DNA of 64,000 nucleotides from DASQPR01 sp963831705 (GTDB taxonomy: Bacteria; Actinomycetota; Actinomycetes; Mycobacteriales; Micromonosporaceae). How positions within the stretch are numbered: position 1 is the stretch's first letter; every line of letters starts with the position of its first letter. A program made the position numbers and the translations under genes. This document shows, piece after piece, positions 52,748 to 60,943 of the stretch. The DNA lies in the NCBI GenBank assembly GCA_963831705.1, contig CAWHRE010000010.1:2073885-2137884 (forward strand). The letters run 5' to 3'. The notes under the pieces are model-generated. The model was given only the letters and a program-made list of their open reading frames with translations. It was not told the origin of the DNA and ran no database searches.

Positions 52748-53242
52748 GTGGGAGTGCACGAAGAATTCACCGACTGGGCGGTCGTGCGAGCCGGCCGATT
52801 GCGCGACGTCGCGTACCTGATGTGCGGTGACTGGCATCTCGCTGCGGACCTCACCCAACAGACGCTGACGAAGGTATATGTGGCGTGGCCACGGATCAAC
52901 CGCCGCGAGAGCGTCGACGCGTACGCCCGCCAGGTCCTGTTGCGTGAGCTGCTGACCGAGAAACGACGTCGCCGCTGGACGGAACGGCCGGTCGCCGACG
53001 TTCCCGATCGGTCCAGCACCGGCGATCAGACCGACCTGCGTCTGACGCTCGTCGACGCGCTCCGCGCGCTCGCTCCGAATCGTCGCGCCGTGATCATCCT
53101 GCGCTACTGGGACGACCACAGCGTGGAACAGACCGGCGCGATCCTGCGAATGACCGCGAGCGCGGTGAAGAGCCTCACCGTCCGCGCGCTCGCGGATCTC
53201 CGTGCCGTGCTCGGCTCGGACGCCCTGACGCTCCTGCCCTGA
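52748..53242 (+). CDS. ECF sigma factor, SigE family
   Basis: 164 residues. Region 2 begins EEFTDWAVVRAGRLRDVAYLM and contains CGDWHLAADLTQQTLTKVY; region 4 is LAPNRRAVIILRYWDDHSVEQ followed by TGAILRMTASAVKSLTVRALA. These are characteristic of the actinobacterial SigE subfamily (small ECF factors). GTG 52748 has GAAGGG upstream. It is followed 25 bases later by a membrane protein that probably acts as its partner, and its divergent neighbour is a wall hydrolase, suggesting envelope-stress control. Confidence 0.9.
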   Translation: MGVHEEFTDWAVVRAGRLRDVAYLMCGDWHLAADLTQQTLTKVYVAWPRINRRESVDAYARQVLLRELLTEKRRRRWTERPVADVPDRSSTGDQTDLRLTLVDALRALAPNRRAVIILRYWDDHSVEQTGAILRMTASAVKSLTVRALADLRAVLGSDALTLLP

Positions 53243-53267
53243 CTTCCCGCTTGAAAGGAACGCTTTC

Positions 53268-54131
53268 ATGGACATTGACACGCAACTCCGCGAACGAATC
53301 GCCCGGGAGCTGGCCGGCAGCGACGCGCCGCCGCTTGGTTCGATGGTCGCCGACGCGGCTGCGGCCGGAGCCAGTCGCCGTCGGCTTCAACGCTACGGAA
53401 TCATCGGCGGCTCGTTGGCCGGCATCGCGGCCTTCGCCATTGTCGGTGCGCTCATCGCGGGTGGCGCACCGACGCCAAATCCACTTCAGGCCGGGTCGGC
53501 AGGCGCTGGTCCGACGCCTGCTGCCGCGCCGAGCTACGCTCCGCCGCCACCCGGCTCGCCGGACGGCAATCCGCCCACCCATCCGCCGTACCCGGGCCAG
53601 ACCACCACGGGCCAGGCGGTGGTCGCGTTGATGACGACGCTGATGCCGTTCCCGGGGACGCTTTCCCAGATCGATTTCGGCAAATCACCCGGTTGGGCCA
53701 ACGGAACGTTCCTGTACCAGGACGGAAAGGGGCCGGCCACCGTGTCGGCCAGCGTCTCGGATGAGCCGGTGCAGTTCGACCCGACCGTACCGGTGATGAA
53801 GTGCCCGCCCGACACGCCCGGCTTCACCTGTACGGCCCGCAACCTGCCGCACGGCAGCAAGGCGCTCCTGATGACGGTTGGGCCATTTCCGGGCTGCTCC
53901 GATGCGAAGTGCTCGATCATCGAATACCGGGTGGAACTCGAGCGTGCCGATGGCATCTACGTGATCGTCGAGGCTTCCAACGGTCCCGAAGGCCGCGACC
54001 AGCTCCCGACCCGGGCAAAGCCGATCCTCACGATGGACCAGGTGATCGCGTTCGCCACCGATCCGCGCTGGAGTCTCAAGATGGACAAGTCGTTCGTGGC
54101 GCAGGCCGGTCGTACCATTCACGCTCGATGA
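53268..54131 (+). CDS. Membrane protein linked to the SigE sigma factor
   Basis: 287 residues. A 43-residue N-terminal cytosolic part (ERIARELAGSDAPPLGSMV), one membrane helix (IIGGSLAGIAAFAIVGALI, about 45-66), a Pro-rich linker (AAPSYAPPPPGSPDGNPP) and an extracytoplasmic domain with four Cys. The arrangement suits a transmembrane anti-sigma factor or sensor, although no zinc-binding anti-sigma (HxxxCxxC) motif is seen. GAAAGGAACG precedes the ATG. Function inferred from position only. Confidence 0.6.
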   Translation: MDIDTQLRERIARELAGSDAPPLGSMVADAAAAGASRRRLQRYGIIGGSLAGIAAFAIVGALIAGGAPTPNPLQAGSAGAGPTPAAAPSYAPPPPGSPDGNPPTHPPYPGQTTTGQAVVALMTTLMPFPGTLSQIDFGKSPGWANGTFLYQDGKGPATVSASVSDEPVQFDPTVPVMKCPPDTPGFTCTARNLPHGSKALLMTVGPFPGCSDAKCSIIEYRVELERADGIYVIVEASNGPEGRDQLPTRAKPILTMDQVIAFATDPRWSLKMDKSFVAQAGRTIHAR

Positions 54132-54132
54132 T

Positions 54133-54182
54133 TTTGGGGTTGTGGCTCTCTCGACTCGACCCGAGGCAGCCACAACCCCAAA
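54133..54182. terminator. Long hairpin between convergent sigma and ABC transporter operons
   Basis: TTTGGGGTTGTGGCT (54133-54147) pairs perfectly with AGCCACAACCCCAAA (54168-54182), 20-base loop. It starts one base after the stop of the membrane protein. Confidence 0.65.
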
Positions 54183-54203
54183 GTCAATTCCGGCGGCGCC
54201 GCC

Positions 54204-55382
54204 CTAGAGCGCTAGCGCGCTGGTGGGCGACAGTCGGGCGGCGCGTACGGCCGGGTAAAGCCCCGCGATCGTTCCGATCGCCATGGTCGCCGCAAGTCCT
54301 CCGACGAGAGCCCACCACGGCATCACGGTCGGCCAGTGATGCGCCATCGCGTAGCCGCCGGTCACCATGACTCCGGCGAACGCTCCGCCCAGGCCACCGA
54401 GAACGGCGAGAAGCATCGACTCGGCCAGGAACTGTCGCAGAATGTGTGCCCGCGTCGCACCGAGGGCGCGGCGAAGGCCGATCTCCTGACGTCGTTCGAG
54501 AACGGAAATCACCATCGTGTTCGCCACGCCGACACCGCCGACCAGGAGCGCCACGGCGCCCAAGCCGGTGAGCAATGCGGTCATCGTCTGGTTCGTGGCA
54601 CGCCGTGCGGCCAGCGCATCGGATGGCCGTGACACCAGCACCTCCTCGGGATGGGCCGGATCGGCCGTCGCTGCGAGAAGTGAACGGACCTCCTCAACCG
54701 CCGAGTCATCGGCGCGGATGTAGAGGACCGTGGGATGGCCATCGAACTGCAGTCCGGTCTGTGCCATCGGCCAGCCGATGAATACGGCGGCGTCCAACTC
54801 CTGGACCAGCGGAATCGGATTGAGGATGCCGGTGACGCTGAACCACTGACCGCCCAACCAGATCCGGAGGCCGGGGGTGTGGATGCCGAGGCGTGCAGCG
54901 GCGGTCCAGCCGAGGACGACACCTTGATGCTGTTCGGTTGCGGAGTTCAGCCACACGCCCTGGTTCATCGATGCCCCGAGAACGGACAGCAGATCCGGCT
55001 TTGCCGCGAAGACGCTGATGCTGCCGGTCTGACCAGCGGGCATGTGATCTTGACGGTACGCCGAAGCGTTCACCCGACCGACCGCGGAAACGTTCGTCAC
55101 GCTGTGGATACGTGCGACCGACCCGGTCGCGTACACCGGCAGTTCCGCCTGCCCGCCGTACACGTGCTGCCCGGGCGTGACGGTGAGCAGGTTCGTTCCG
55201 AGCGCAGCCAAGGTCCGATCGAGGTCGACGCTGCTGGATACCGAAATGCCGATGACCGCCAGCATCGCGGCCACCCCGATCGCGATGCCCAGAGCCGAGA
55301 GGATCACTCGTGCGGGCCTCGTGGTCAGGCCGATCGTACCGACACGAAGCGTGTCCATCGCTGACAGCCGTGAGGGCTTCAT
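54204..55382 (-). CDS. ABC transporter permease (MacB/FtsX family)
   Basis: 392 residues. An N-terminal helix (ARVILSALGIAIGVAAMLAVI) is followed by a large extracytoplasmic domain of about 210 residues and three C-terminal helices (LLTGLGAVALLVGGVGVANTM, SMLLAVLGGLGGAFAG, LVGGLAATMAIGTIAGLYPAVRAARLSPTSAL). ERRQEIGLRRALGATRAHI is the coupling helix typical of MacB/LolC permeases. It overlaps the ATPase gene by 4 bases and is the last gene of the four-gene export operon, which likely exports a peptide, lipid or toxic compound. Confidence 0.9.
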   Translation of the reverse strand: MKPSRLSAMDTLRVGTIGLTTRPARVILSALGIAIGVAAMLAVIGISVSSSVDLDRTLAALGTNLLTVTPGQHVYGGQAELPVYATGSVARIHSVTNVSAVGRVNASAYRQDHMPAGQTGSISVFAAKPDLLSVLGASMNQGVWLNSATEQHQGVVLGWTAAARLGIHTPGLRIWLGGQWFSVTGILNPIPLVQELDAAVFIGWPMAQTGLQFDGHPTVLYIRADDSAVEEVRSLLAATADPAHPEEVLVSRPSDALAARRATNQTMTALLTGLGAVALLVGGVGVANTMVISVLERRQEIGLRRALGATRAHILRQFLAESMLLAVLGGLGGAFAGVMVTGGYAMAHHWPTVMPWWALVGGLAATMAIGTIAGLYPAVRAARLSPTSALAL

Positions 55383-56035
55383 CGGTTTCGCACCTTTCCA
55401 TCGAGAAGCTCAACACAGCGCTGCATCTGTGCGGCGATCTGGTGATCATGGGTAATCACCACGACCGTCGTTCCGCGGGCGTGCAGTTCGTGCAGCAGGC
55501 GCATGATGCTCGCGCCGGCCACCGAGTCCAGATTTCCGGTCGGCTCGTCGGCCAGCAGGATGTCGGGCTTGCCCACCACGGCCCGGGAGATCGCGACGCG
55601 CTGGCGCTCGCCACCGGACATCTCGTTGGGCCGGTGGCTCAGTCGATCGCCGAGCCCCACGCTGCGCAACGTTTCCTCGGCAAGCACCCGCCGTTGCTGC
55701 ATCGACGTTCCGGTGTAGAGCAGGCCGTCGGCCACGCTGTCACGTGCGCTCAGCCCGGCCAACAAATGAAATTGCTGAAACACAAAACCGATGCGGTACG
55801 CGCGAAGTGCCGACAATTCGTCGTCACGAAGCTTCCCGATATCGAGGCCGGCGAGCCGTACCGTGCCTTCGGTAGGCCGATCCAGCGCGCCGATCAGGTG
55901 CAACAGGGTGGATTTGCCGGATCCGGACGGCCCGACAACGCCCACCATCTCGCCCGGTTCGATCGTCATCGAAACGTCGTTCAGAGCCGCGACTCCACCG
56001 GGATAGTGCTTCGAGACGTTCGTGAGTTCGATCAT
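55379..56035 (-). CDS. ABC transporter ATPase (MacB/LolD type)
   Basis: 218 residues. Walker A GPSGSGKST (about 38-46), signature SGGERQR, Walker B ILLADEPTGNLD, H-loop VVVITHDHQIA. LIGALDRPTEGTVRLAGLDI is characteristic of the MacB/LolD group. The start overlaps the adaptor stop and its stop overlaps the permease start, each by 4 bases (ATGA). It powers the permease. Confidence 0.95.
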   Translation of the reverse strand: MIELTNVSKHYPGGVAALNDVSMTIEPGEMVGVVGPSGSGKSTLLHLIGALDRPTEGTVRLAGLDIGKLRDDELSALRAYRIGFVFQQFHLLAGLSARDSVADGLLYTGTSMQQRRVLAEETLRSVGLGDRLSHRPNEMSGGERQRVAISRAVVGKPDILLADEPTGNLDSVAGASIMRLLHELHARGTTVVVITHDHQIAAQMQRCVELLDGKVRNR

Positions 56036-57048
56036 TGCGGCATCCCGACGGCCTGGCCGGCGACCAGGCCCGATCCGCTGATCTCGACCTGCCCGTTGGC
56101 GAACAGCCCGGTCTGTACCGGAACCAGCCGTCCGTCCGAGAGTTCCAGTCCATAGCCGCCCTGTGGCAGCGCGAGGAGCGCCGCGATCGGTACGGTCAGC
56201 ACATTCGGCCGCTCGGCGGCGACGTAACGGATACCGGCGTCCGTGCCCTTGAGCACGGATTGGGCTGCGACCGTCACGGTGACCGCGACGGTGTTGTCCC
56301 CGCCGGTGTCGCTGGGGGCCTGACGAACCGCAGCGGCTACCACTCCCGGCGTCGTGGTGTTGTCCGGCATGACCACGTCGACCTTGGCCCCGATCGTCGC
56401 CCAGTTGCTGTCGACCGCCTGCACCGTGGCCGTGACGACCTTCGTCGTAGCCGTCACCTTCACCAGTGCGCCGGTCGCGTCGGCGCCGACCTGCACGAGT
56501 TGCTCGTTCACGCGGACCGGACCCGACACGTAGACCACGCGACTCATGTCCAGACTGTCGCTCTGCTCGATGCCGAGATGGGTTTGCCAGCGGTGCATGG
56601 CGTTCAGCGTGCTGCTGTCGAAGTGCTGGTCGATGGTGAATCCGGTGTAGCCGAGCGCTCGCAGATTCTGCTCGAATTGCTTGACGTCCGGGCCGACGGT
56701 GCCGACTGTCAGCGGGCGGTACATGGGCAGCGGCCCGTACAGGATCACGGTCGGGATCTCGTCCGCGCGGAACAGCGTGTCGCCCCGCGCGACGATCGTA
56801 CCGACGGATGGGAGCCAGGTCAGCGTGCCGGTCGCCCGTGACTGCAGCGGCGTTGCCGTGCCGTACCCGATCTCAGCGGTAACCGTCGTCGCATCGGTCA
56901 GCGTCTGGCGGACGATCGGGACGGTCGTGGCCGGTCCGGTCACCTGTGGCTGGGCGGTGTCCCGGAAATCGCTGAAATGGCCGGCCACCAGGACGCTCGC
57001 GACCAGAACGGCGGCGGTGACCCCGCCGCCGATCAGAATCCGTCTCAT
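56032..57048 (-). CDS. Exporter adaptor protein with a peptidoglycan-binding domain
   Basis: 338 residues. Membrane anchor MRRILIGGGVTAAVLVASVL. A HlyD/RND-like core (GTLTWLPSVGTIVARGDTLF) is interrupted by a PG_binding_1 domain of about 55 residues (GTVGPDVKQFEQNLRALGY, LNAMHRWQTHLGI), then a beta-barrel (VVTATVQAVDSNWATIGAKV) and a final domain. This combination is typical of actinobacterial adaptors that tether an ABC exporter to the cell wall. Its ATG overlaps the lipoprotein stop by 4 bases. Confidence 0.85.
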   Translation of the reverse strand: MRRILIGGGVTAAVLVASVLVAGHFSDFRDTAQPQVTGPATTVPIVRQTLTDATTVTAEIGYGTATPLQSRATGTLTWLPSVGTIVARGDTLFRADEIPTVILYGPLPMYRPLTVGTVGPDVKQFEQNLRALGYTGFTIDQHFDSSTLNAMHRWQTHLGIEQSDSLDMSRVVYVSGPVRVNEQLVQVGADATGALVKVTATTKVVTATVQAVDSNWATIGAKVDVVMPDNTTTPGVVAAAVRQAPSDTGGDNTVAVTVTVAAQSVLKGTDAGIRYVAAERPNVLTVPIAALLALPQGGYGLELSDGRLVPVQTGLFANGQVEISGSGLVAGQAVGMPQ

Positions 57049-57548
57049 CCGCCGATCACTCCGCCGCCGGTCGACCCGGGCAGCTTGTCCTGGCAGGCCT
57101 GCATCGCACCGGCCGTGGCCGGATTCTCTTTGATCTTCTGTCCGAGGTCGCCGTCCATGACGAAGTCGCCGGTCTGCGGATCGGGGTCGGGGAAGTCCGG
57201 TACGCCCTTGGACCGGATACATGCTGCGTACTGCCGCCGCGCTTCGATGTCCGCGGCCGATGGTGCCGTCGGTGCGACACCGGTGTCCGTCGGCAGAAGC
57301 GCCTTGCACGCATCGGTTGCCGCGGTGATCGCGGAGAGGGCGTTGCGGTTTTTGTCCGGGCGCGACTGCGTGCTGCCGTCGTCTGCGGTGTACTGCTCCA
57401 TCGTCAATCCGTGATTTTGCAGGCACGTCGCGTATTCGGCGGCGGAGTGCCCGGTCGATGTCTTCGGGCTCGGGCTGGCCGTTGAGGCGCAGCCGGCGAT
57501 CGAGGCGAGAAGTGCGATCGCGATCAGCGTGTGACGGTATCTGGTCAT
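57045..57548 (-). CDS. Lipoprotein at the head of the exporter operon
   Basis: 167 residues. MTRYRHTLIAIALLASIAGC is a lipoprotein signal with lipobox SIAGC. The mature protein contains two short Cys-paired helical units (AEYATCLQNHGLTM..., ARRQYAACIRSKGVPDFPDP...AMQACQDKLPG), seen in small actinobacterial lipoproteins next to ABC exporters. It may bind the exported compound. It is the first gene of the operon and divergent from the response regulator. Confidence 0.8.
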   Translation of the reverse strand: MTRYRHTLIAIALLASIAGCASTASPSPKTSTGHSAAEYATCLQNHGLTMEQYTADDGSTQSRPDKNRNALSAITAATDACKALLPTDTGVAPTAPSAADIEARRQYAACIRSKGVPDFPDPDPQTGDFVMDGDLGQKIKENPATAGAMQACQDKLPGSTGGGVIGG

Positions 57549-57635
57549 GCGCCAAGGACATCATTCCGGACATAAATCCACCGTCAGCACATTTCCTTAT
57601 CCAGATTTTATCCACTGCTCAGGCACTATGTACCC

Positions 57636-58292
57636 ATGCGTGTGCTGGTCGCGGAAGACGAAGTGCTGCTCGCCGAGGCGATCGCGACCGGACTTCGGCG
57701 CGAATATTTCGCGGTGGACGTGGCCGGTGATGGGCAGAGCGCGTTGGACCGCCTCGCGGTGAACGAGTACGACGTGTTGATCCTCGACCGCGACCTGCCG
57801 GTGGTGCACGGCGACGATGTGTGCCGGGCCGTCGTCGAGATGCGTCTCGGCGTCCGGATCCTGATGCTGACGGCGGCGAGCGCGATCACCGAGCGGGTCG
57901 CGGGCCTGAGCCTCGGAGCCGACGACTACCTCTCCAAACCGTTCGCGTTCGCCGAACTCGTGGCCCGGGTGCAAGCGCTCGGCCGCCGGTCGCGGTCGGC
58001 GTCGATGCCGGTCTTCGATCGGGCCGGACTGCGTTTGGATCCCGGACGGCACGAGGTGTACCGCGCTGGGCGATACGTCCCGCTGTCCCGGAAGGAGTTC
58101 ACGGTTTTGGAGGAATTGCTCCGGGCCGATGGGCACGTCGTAAGCGCCGAGACTCTGCTCGAACGAGCCTGGGACGAGAACGTCGACCCGTTCACGAACG
58201 TCGTACGAGTGACCGTGATGACGTTGCGCCGCAAGTTGGGACCGCCGGAGGTCGTGCAGACGGTGACCGGCGTCGGGTACCGGATCGTATGA
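57636..58292 (+). CDS. OmpR-family response regulator
   Basis: 218 residues. Receiver: MRVLVAEDEVLLAEAIATGL with acidic Glu7/Asp8, phosphoacceptor Asp51 in LILDRDLPVV, and Lys in YLSKPFAFAEL. C-terminal winged helix: LSRKEFTVLEELLRADGHVV, RVTVMTLRRKLG, VTGVGYRIV. Its stop overlaps the kinase start by 4 bases. It is divergent from the lipoprotein-exporter operon, with 87 bases between, and probably controls that operon in response to the exported compound or envelope damage. Confidence 0.93.
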   Translation: MRVLVAEDEVLLAEAIATGLRREYFAVDVAGDGQSALDRLAVNEYDVLILDRDLPVVHGDDVCRAVVEMRLGVRILMLTAASAITERVAGLSLGADDYLSKPFAFAELVARVQALGRRSRSASMPVFDRAGLRLDPGRHEVYRAGRYVPLSRKEFTVLEELLRADGHVVSAETLLERAWDENVDPFTNVVRVTVMTLRRKLGPPEVVQTVTGVGYRIV

Positions 58293-59482
58293 AACCGCCG
58301 AGGTGGACTATCCGGACTCGGCTGTCGTTGCTGTACGCCGCCATCTTCCTGGCGGCCGGCGTGGTCCTCCTCGGCATCACGTACGGACTGATGCGCGATG
58401 CGTTGTATGTCCAGCAGACCAGCAGCGCGGTGGTGAACTCGCCGGACTTTGATACGCCGGCCACCGACGCGGCCACCGAGGAGCAGGAACTACAGAAGAA
58501 GCAGTTGTACGAGCAGGCGCTACGCGACGAGTTCCGGCAGAAGACCCTCAATTCGATGACCAAGAATCTGTCCGTCACGCTGGCGATCATCGTCGTCGGC
58601 GGCGTCGGCTTGGGCTGGCTGGTCGCCCGGCAGAGCCTTCGGCCGGTCCAACGGATTACCGCGACCGCACGGCGTGTTGCCGGCGGGAACCTGCGGGAAC
58701 GCATTGCGTTGGCCGGTCCGAGGGACGAGATCCGGGAGCTGGCCGACACGATCGACGACATGCTGCGAAGGCTGGACGAGGCGTTCGACGTGCAACGCCG
58801 GTTCGTGGCCAACGCCTCGCACGAGTTGCGTACGCCGCTGACGATCAATCGCACTCTTATCGAGGTGGCGATGGAACAGCGCGATGCGTCGCCGGAACTT
58901 CGTGAACTCGGCGCGTCCCTGCTGTTGGTCAACGACCGTCAGCAGAAGATGATCGAGGGGCTGCTCGCGCTGGCCGAGTCCGAGCAACGTCCGCTGGAAC
59001 CGGTGACGGTTGATCTGGCCGACGTTGTCCGGTCATCGGTGCATATGCTCGAGCACGACTCGGTACGTCACGACGTCACGGTCACGGTCAGCGCCGATCC
59101 CGCATCGACGGTCGGTGACCGGGTCCTTCTGGAGCGACTGACCACGAACCTCGTGCAGAACGCCATCCGGCACAACGAACCGGGTGGCCGCGCGTGGGTG
59201 TCGTGCTCGGCGATGGGTGCGGTCGTGGAGATCCGGGTCGCGAACACGGGACCGTTGGTTGACGCGTACCGGCTGGAAGAGATCTTTGAGCCGTTCCGGC
59301 GGCGTACCGCGAGGGTCGACTCACGGCAGGGTAGCGGCCTGGGTCTTTCGATCGTGCGAGCGGTCGCCCGCGCTCATGGCGGCAAGGTGGCCGCCTATCC
59401 ACGAGACGAGGGCGGCCTCGTGGTCGTGGCCACTCTGCCTGCGCGGGTGGTCCGGGAGACGGTGGCGGACAGCGTGTCCTGA
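58289..59482 (+). CDS. Sensor histidine kinase
   Basis: 397 residues. Two membrane helices (LSLLYAAIFLAAGVVLLGITY, about 11-32; LAIIVVGGVGLGWLVA, about 97-115) enclose a short extracytoplasmic loop of about 65 residues rich in acidic and Gln residues. A HAMP domain follows, then the H-box NASHELRTPLTI with His178, N-box LTTNLVQNAIRHNEPGG, and GSGLGLSIV. Its loop is too short for a large ligand domain, as in kinases that sense antimicrobial peptides or the membrane itself. It pairs with the overlapping response regulator. Confidence 0.93.
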   Translation: MKPPRWTIRTRLSLLYAAIFLAAGVVLLGITYGLMRDALYVQQTSSAVVNSPDFDTPATDAATEEQELQKKQLYEQALRDEFRQKTLNSMTKNLSVTLAIIVVGGVGLGWLVARQSLRPVQRITATARRVAGGNLRERIALAGPRDEIRELADTIDDMLRRLDEAFDVQRRFVANASHELRTPLTINRTLIEVAMEQRDASPELRELGASLLLVNDRQQKMIEGLLALAESEQRPLEPVTVDLADVVRSSVHMLEHDSVRHDVTVTVSADPASTVGDRVLLERLTTNLVQNAIRHNEPGGRAWVSCSAMGAVVEIRVANTGPLVDAYRLEEIFEPFRRRTARVDSRQGSGLGLSIVRAVARAHGGKVAAYPRDEGGLVVVATLPARVVRETVADSVS

Positions 59483-59493
59483 GCGTGTCCCCA

Positions 59494-60282
59494 TCAGCCG
59501 AAATCGACGCAGTCGGCGCAGGGCTCGTCTTCGAACCGGCCGGACTGGCTCAGCGTCTCAGGAGTCAGGCGTGTTTGGCCGAATTCGGCGCGTACAGCCA
59601 TCCGGAACGTCCACAGTGCCTCGCCAAACGGGCGGTACGCCCGGTGATATTCCACCGACGCCAGCTCCGCGCCGTTCCGGATCGCATCACGTACCGCGAT
59701 CAGTTGAAGGAATACCGGCTCCCCGGCGATGACCACGTCGGGCGAGCCGGCCGCGAGAAGCTTCTCCCGCTCCGCGTACAGGCCGGAATCGTCGACGGCC
59801 TGGTTCGCATCCATGTGCAGGTTCGGCGCGTCCGCCTGCGAGTGGGCGATCATCCGTAACGCATTGTGCGCGGTGTTCACCGACAGCGCGAAGTCCATAT
59901 AGATCTGCCACTGATCTGGCCCCCGGTTGGCTTGGCCAGGCCTCGTTGCGCGTGGGTTGGTGCCATCCCGATGATCGAAGTCCTGCTCAGCCTCGTCGTA
60001 AAGCTTCTGCCACGTGGGCAAGTCACGGCATTGCGCCGGGACCGGAATCGGTGGCCGACGGCTGTCTGCGTGCCCCATGCACGCCACGATGAACGCTTCG
60101 ACCGTCGCCCATCGCGGCATTCTCGAACCCGTCAGAAGCTCGTGGCACGTCGATGTCGGCAGTCTGTAGCCGGCGAGCGCGGCCTGGTCGCGGAGTTGGC
60201 GGTACGTGGGTCGTCCCACGGCGCGATGGAGCTGGTTCAGCCGGACTCGTAACCCATCGAAGTTTGTCTCTAGATCCCCCAT
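59494..60282 (-). CDS. Helix-turn-helix domain protein of actinobacterial type
   Basis: 262 residues. The N-terminal 75 residues resemble the short Xre-like HTH seen in many actinobacterial proteins of unknown role (RPTYRQLRDQAALAGYRLPT, STCHELLTGSRMPRWATVEA, FIVACMG). The rest is a helical domain with no recognised motif except a C-terminal CADC pair. The ATG at 60282 was preferred because it begins just before the HTH. It is convergent with the sensor kinase gene. Confidence 0.6.
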   Translation of the reverse strand: MGDLETNFDGLRVRLNQLHRAVGRPTYRQLRDQAALAGYRLPTSTCHELLTGSRMPRWATVEAFIVACMGHADSRRPPIPVPAQCRDLPTWQKLYDEAEQDFDHRDGTNPRATRPGQANRGPDQWQIYMDFALSVNTAHNALRMIAHSQADAPNLHMDANQAVDDSGLYAEREKLLAAGSPDVVIAGEPVFLQLIAVRDAIRNGAELASVEYHRAYRPFGEALWTFRMAVRAEFGQTRLTPETLSQSGRFEDEPCADCVDFG

Positions 60283-60470
60283 GTGTTCATTGCAGAGCCT
60301 CCACGCGCCTCCGTCAATGCATATCGCGCGTTGTTGCATCCGGTTTCCGGTTGCGTCCGATTTCGGATGCCCGGACGGGCGGCTCCCACCACCATTTCCT
60401 TCGGCCAGAGACTTCGGAGCCCGGGCAAATGGCCATGCAATCCCACCACAGGTCACAACCAGGAGGACGC

Positions 60471-60869
60471 ATGCAGATCAAGCGAATCATGGCGGCAGCG
60501 GGAGCGACCATCGTCGCGCTCACCGCTGTGGCGGCCACGGCGGCGCCGGCGAGCGCCGCCACCGGCAAGAACGGAGTCCTGGAAAGCGGAGAATTCGGAC
60601 TCTACTACCTGCAGAACCAGGGCGGCTACGTCCTGGACCTGTTCGTGTCGGACACGAACTTCGCCGCGGACAAGTTCCCCGGAACGAGCGTTCCCGCCAA
60701 CGACAACACCGAGTCGTACTGGAACCGCGACACGTTCTGGTGGCATGTGTTCACCAACTCGAACTACACCGGATCGCACGGCTGCCTTCCGGCCGGGTAC
60801 AGCGGCAACGCTTCGGCGACCTTCGAAAACACGATCTCCTCGGCGTACTACTCGTCGAGTTCGTGCTGA
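60471..60869 (+). CDS. Small secreted protein, possible peptidase-inhibitor I36-like
   Basis: 132 residues. MQIKRIMAAAGATIVALTAV then AATAAPASAA is a signal peptide. The mature domain of about 100 residues is aromatic-rich (YYLQNQGGY, YWNRDTFWWHVF) and has two Cys; FTNSNYTGSHGCLPAG and the G-x-Y patterns recall beta/gamma-crystallin-like I36 inhibitors, but this is tentative. AGGAGG precedes the ATG by 3-4 bases, predicting strong translation. It is followed by a terminator. Confidence 0.65.
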   Translation: MQIKRIMAAAGATIVALTAVAATAAPASAATGKNGVLESGEFGLYYLQNQGGYVLDLFVSDTNFAADKFPGTSVPANDNTESYWNRDTFWWHVFTNSNYTGSHGCLPAGYSGNASATFENTISSAYYSSSSC

Positions 60870-60887
60870 CCGAACCATCTGATCGGC

Positions 60888-60920
60888 GTCGCCGCCCCCA
60901 CGAATCGCGGGGGCGGCGAC
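60888..60920 (+). terminator. GC hairpin terminator after the small secreted protein
   Basis: GTCGCCGCCCCC (60888-60899) pairs perfectly with GGGGGCGGCGAC (60909-60920), 9-base loop, 18 bases after the stop. Confidence 0.7.
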
Positions 60921-60943
60921 CGCCTGTAGGACGCGGAGGAATC

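Noticed and set aside
57636..59482. Two-component pair considered as KdpD/KdpE
   Set aside because: The kinase lacks KdpD and Usp domains, and a true KdpD is present at 26.7 kb; the pair sits beside an export operon.
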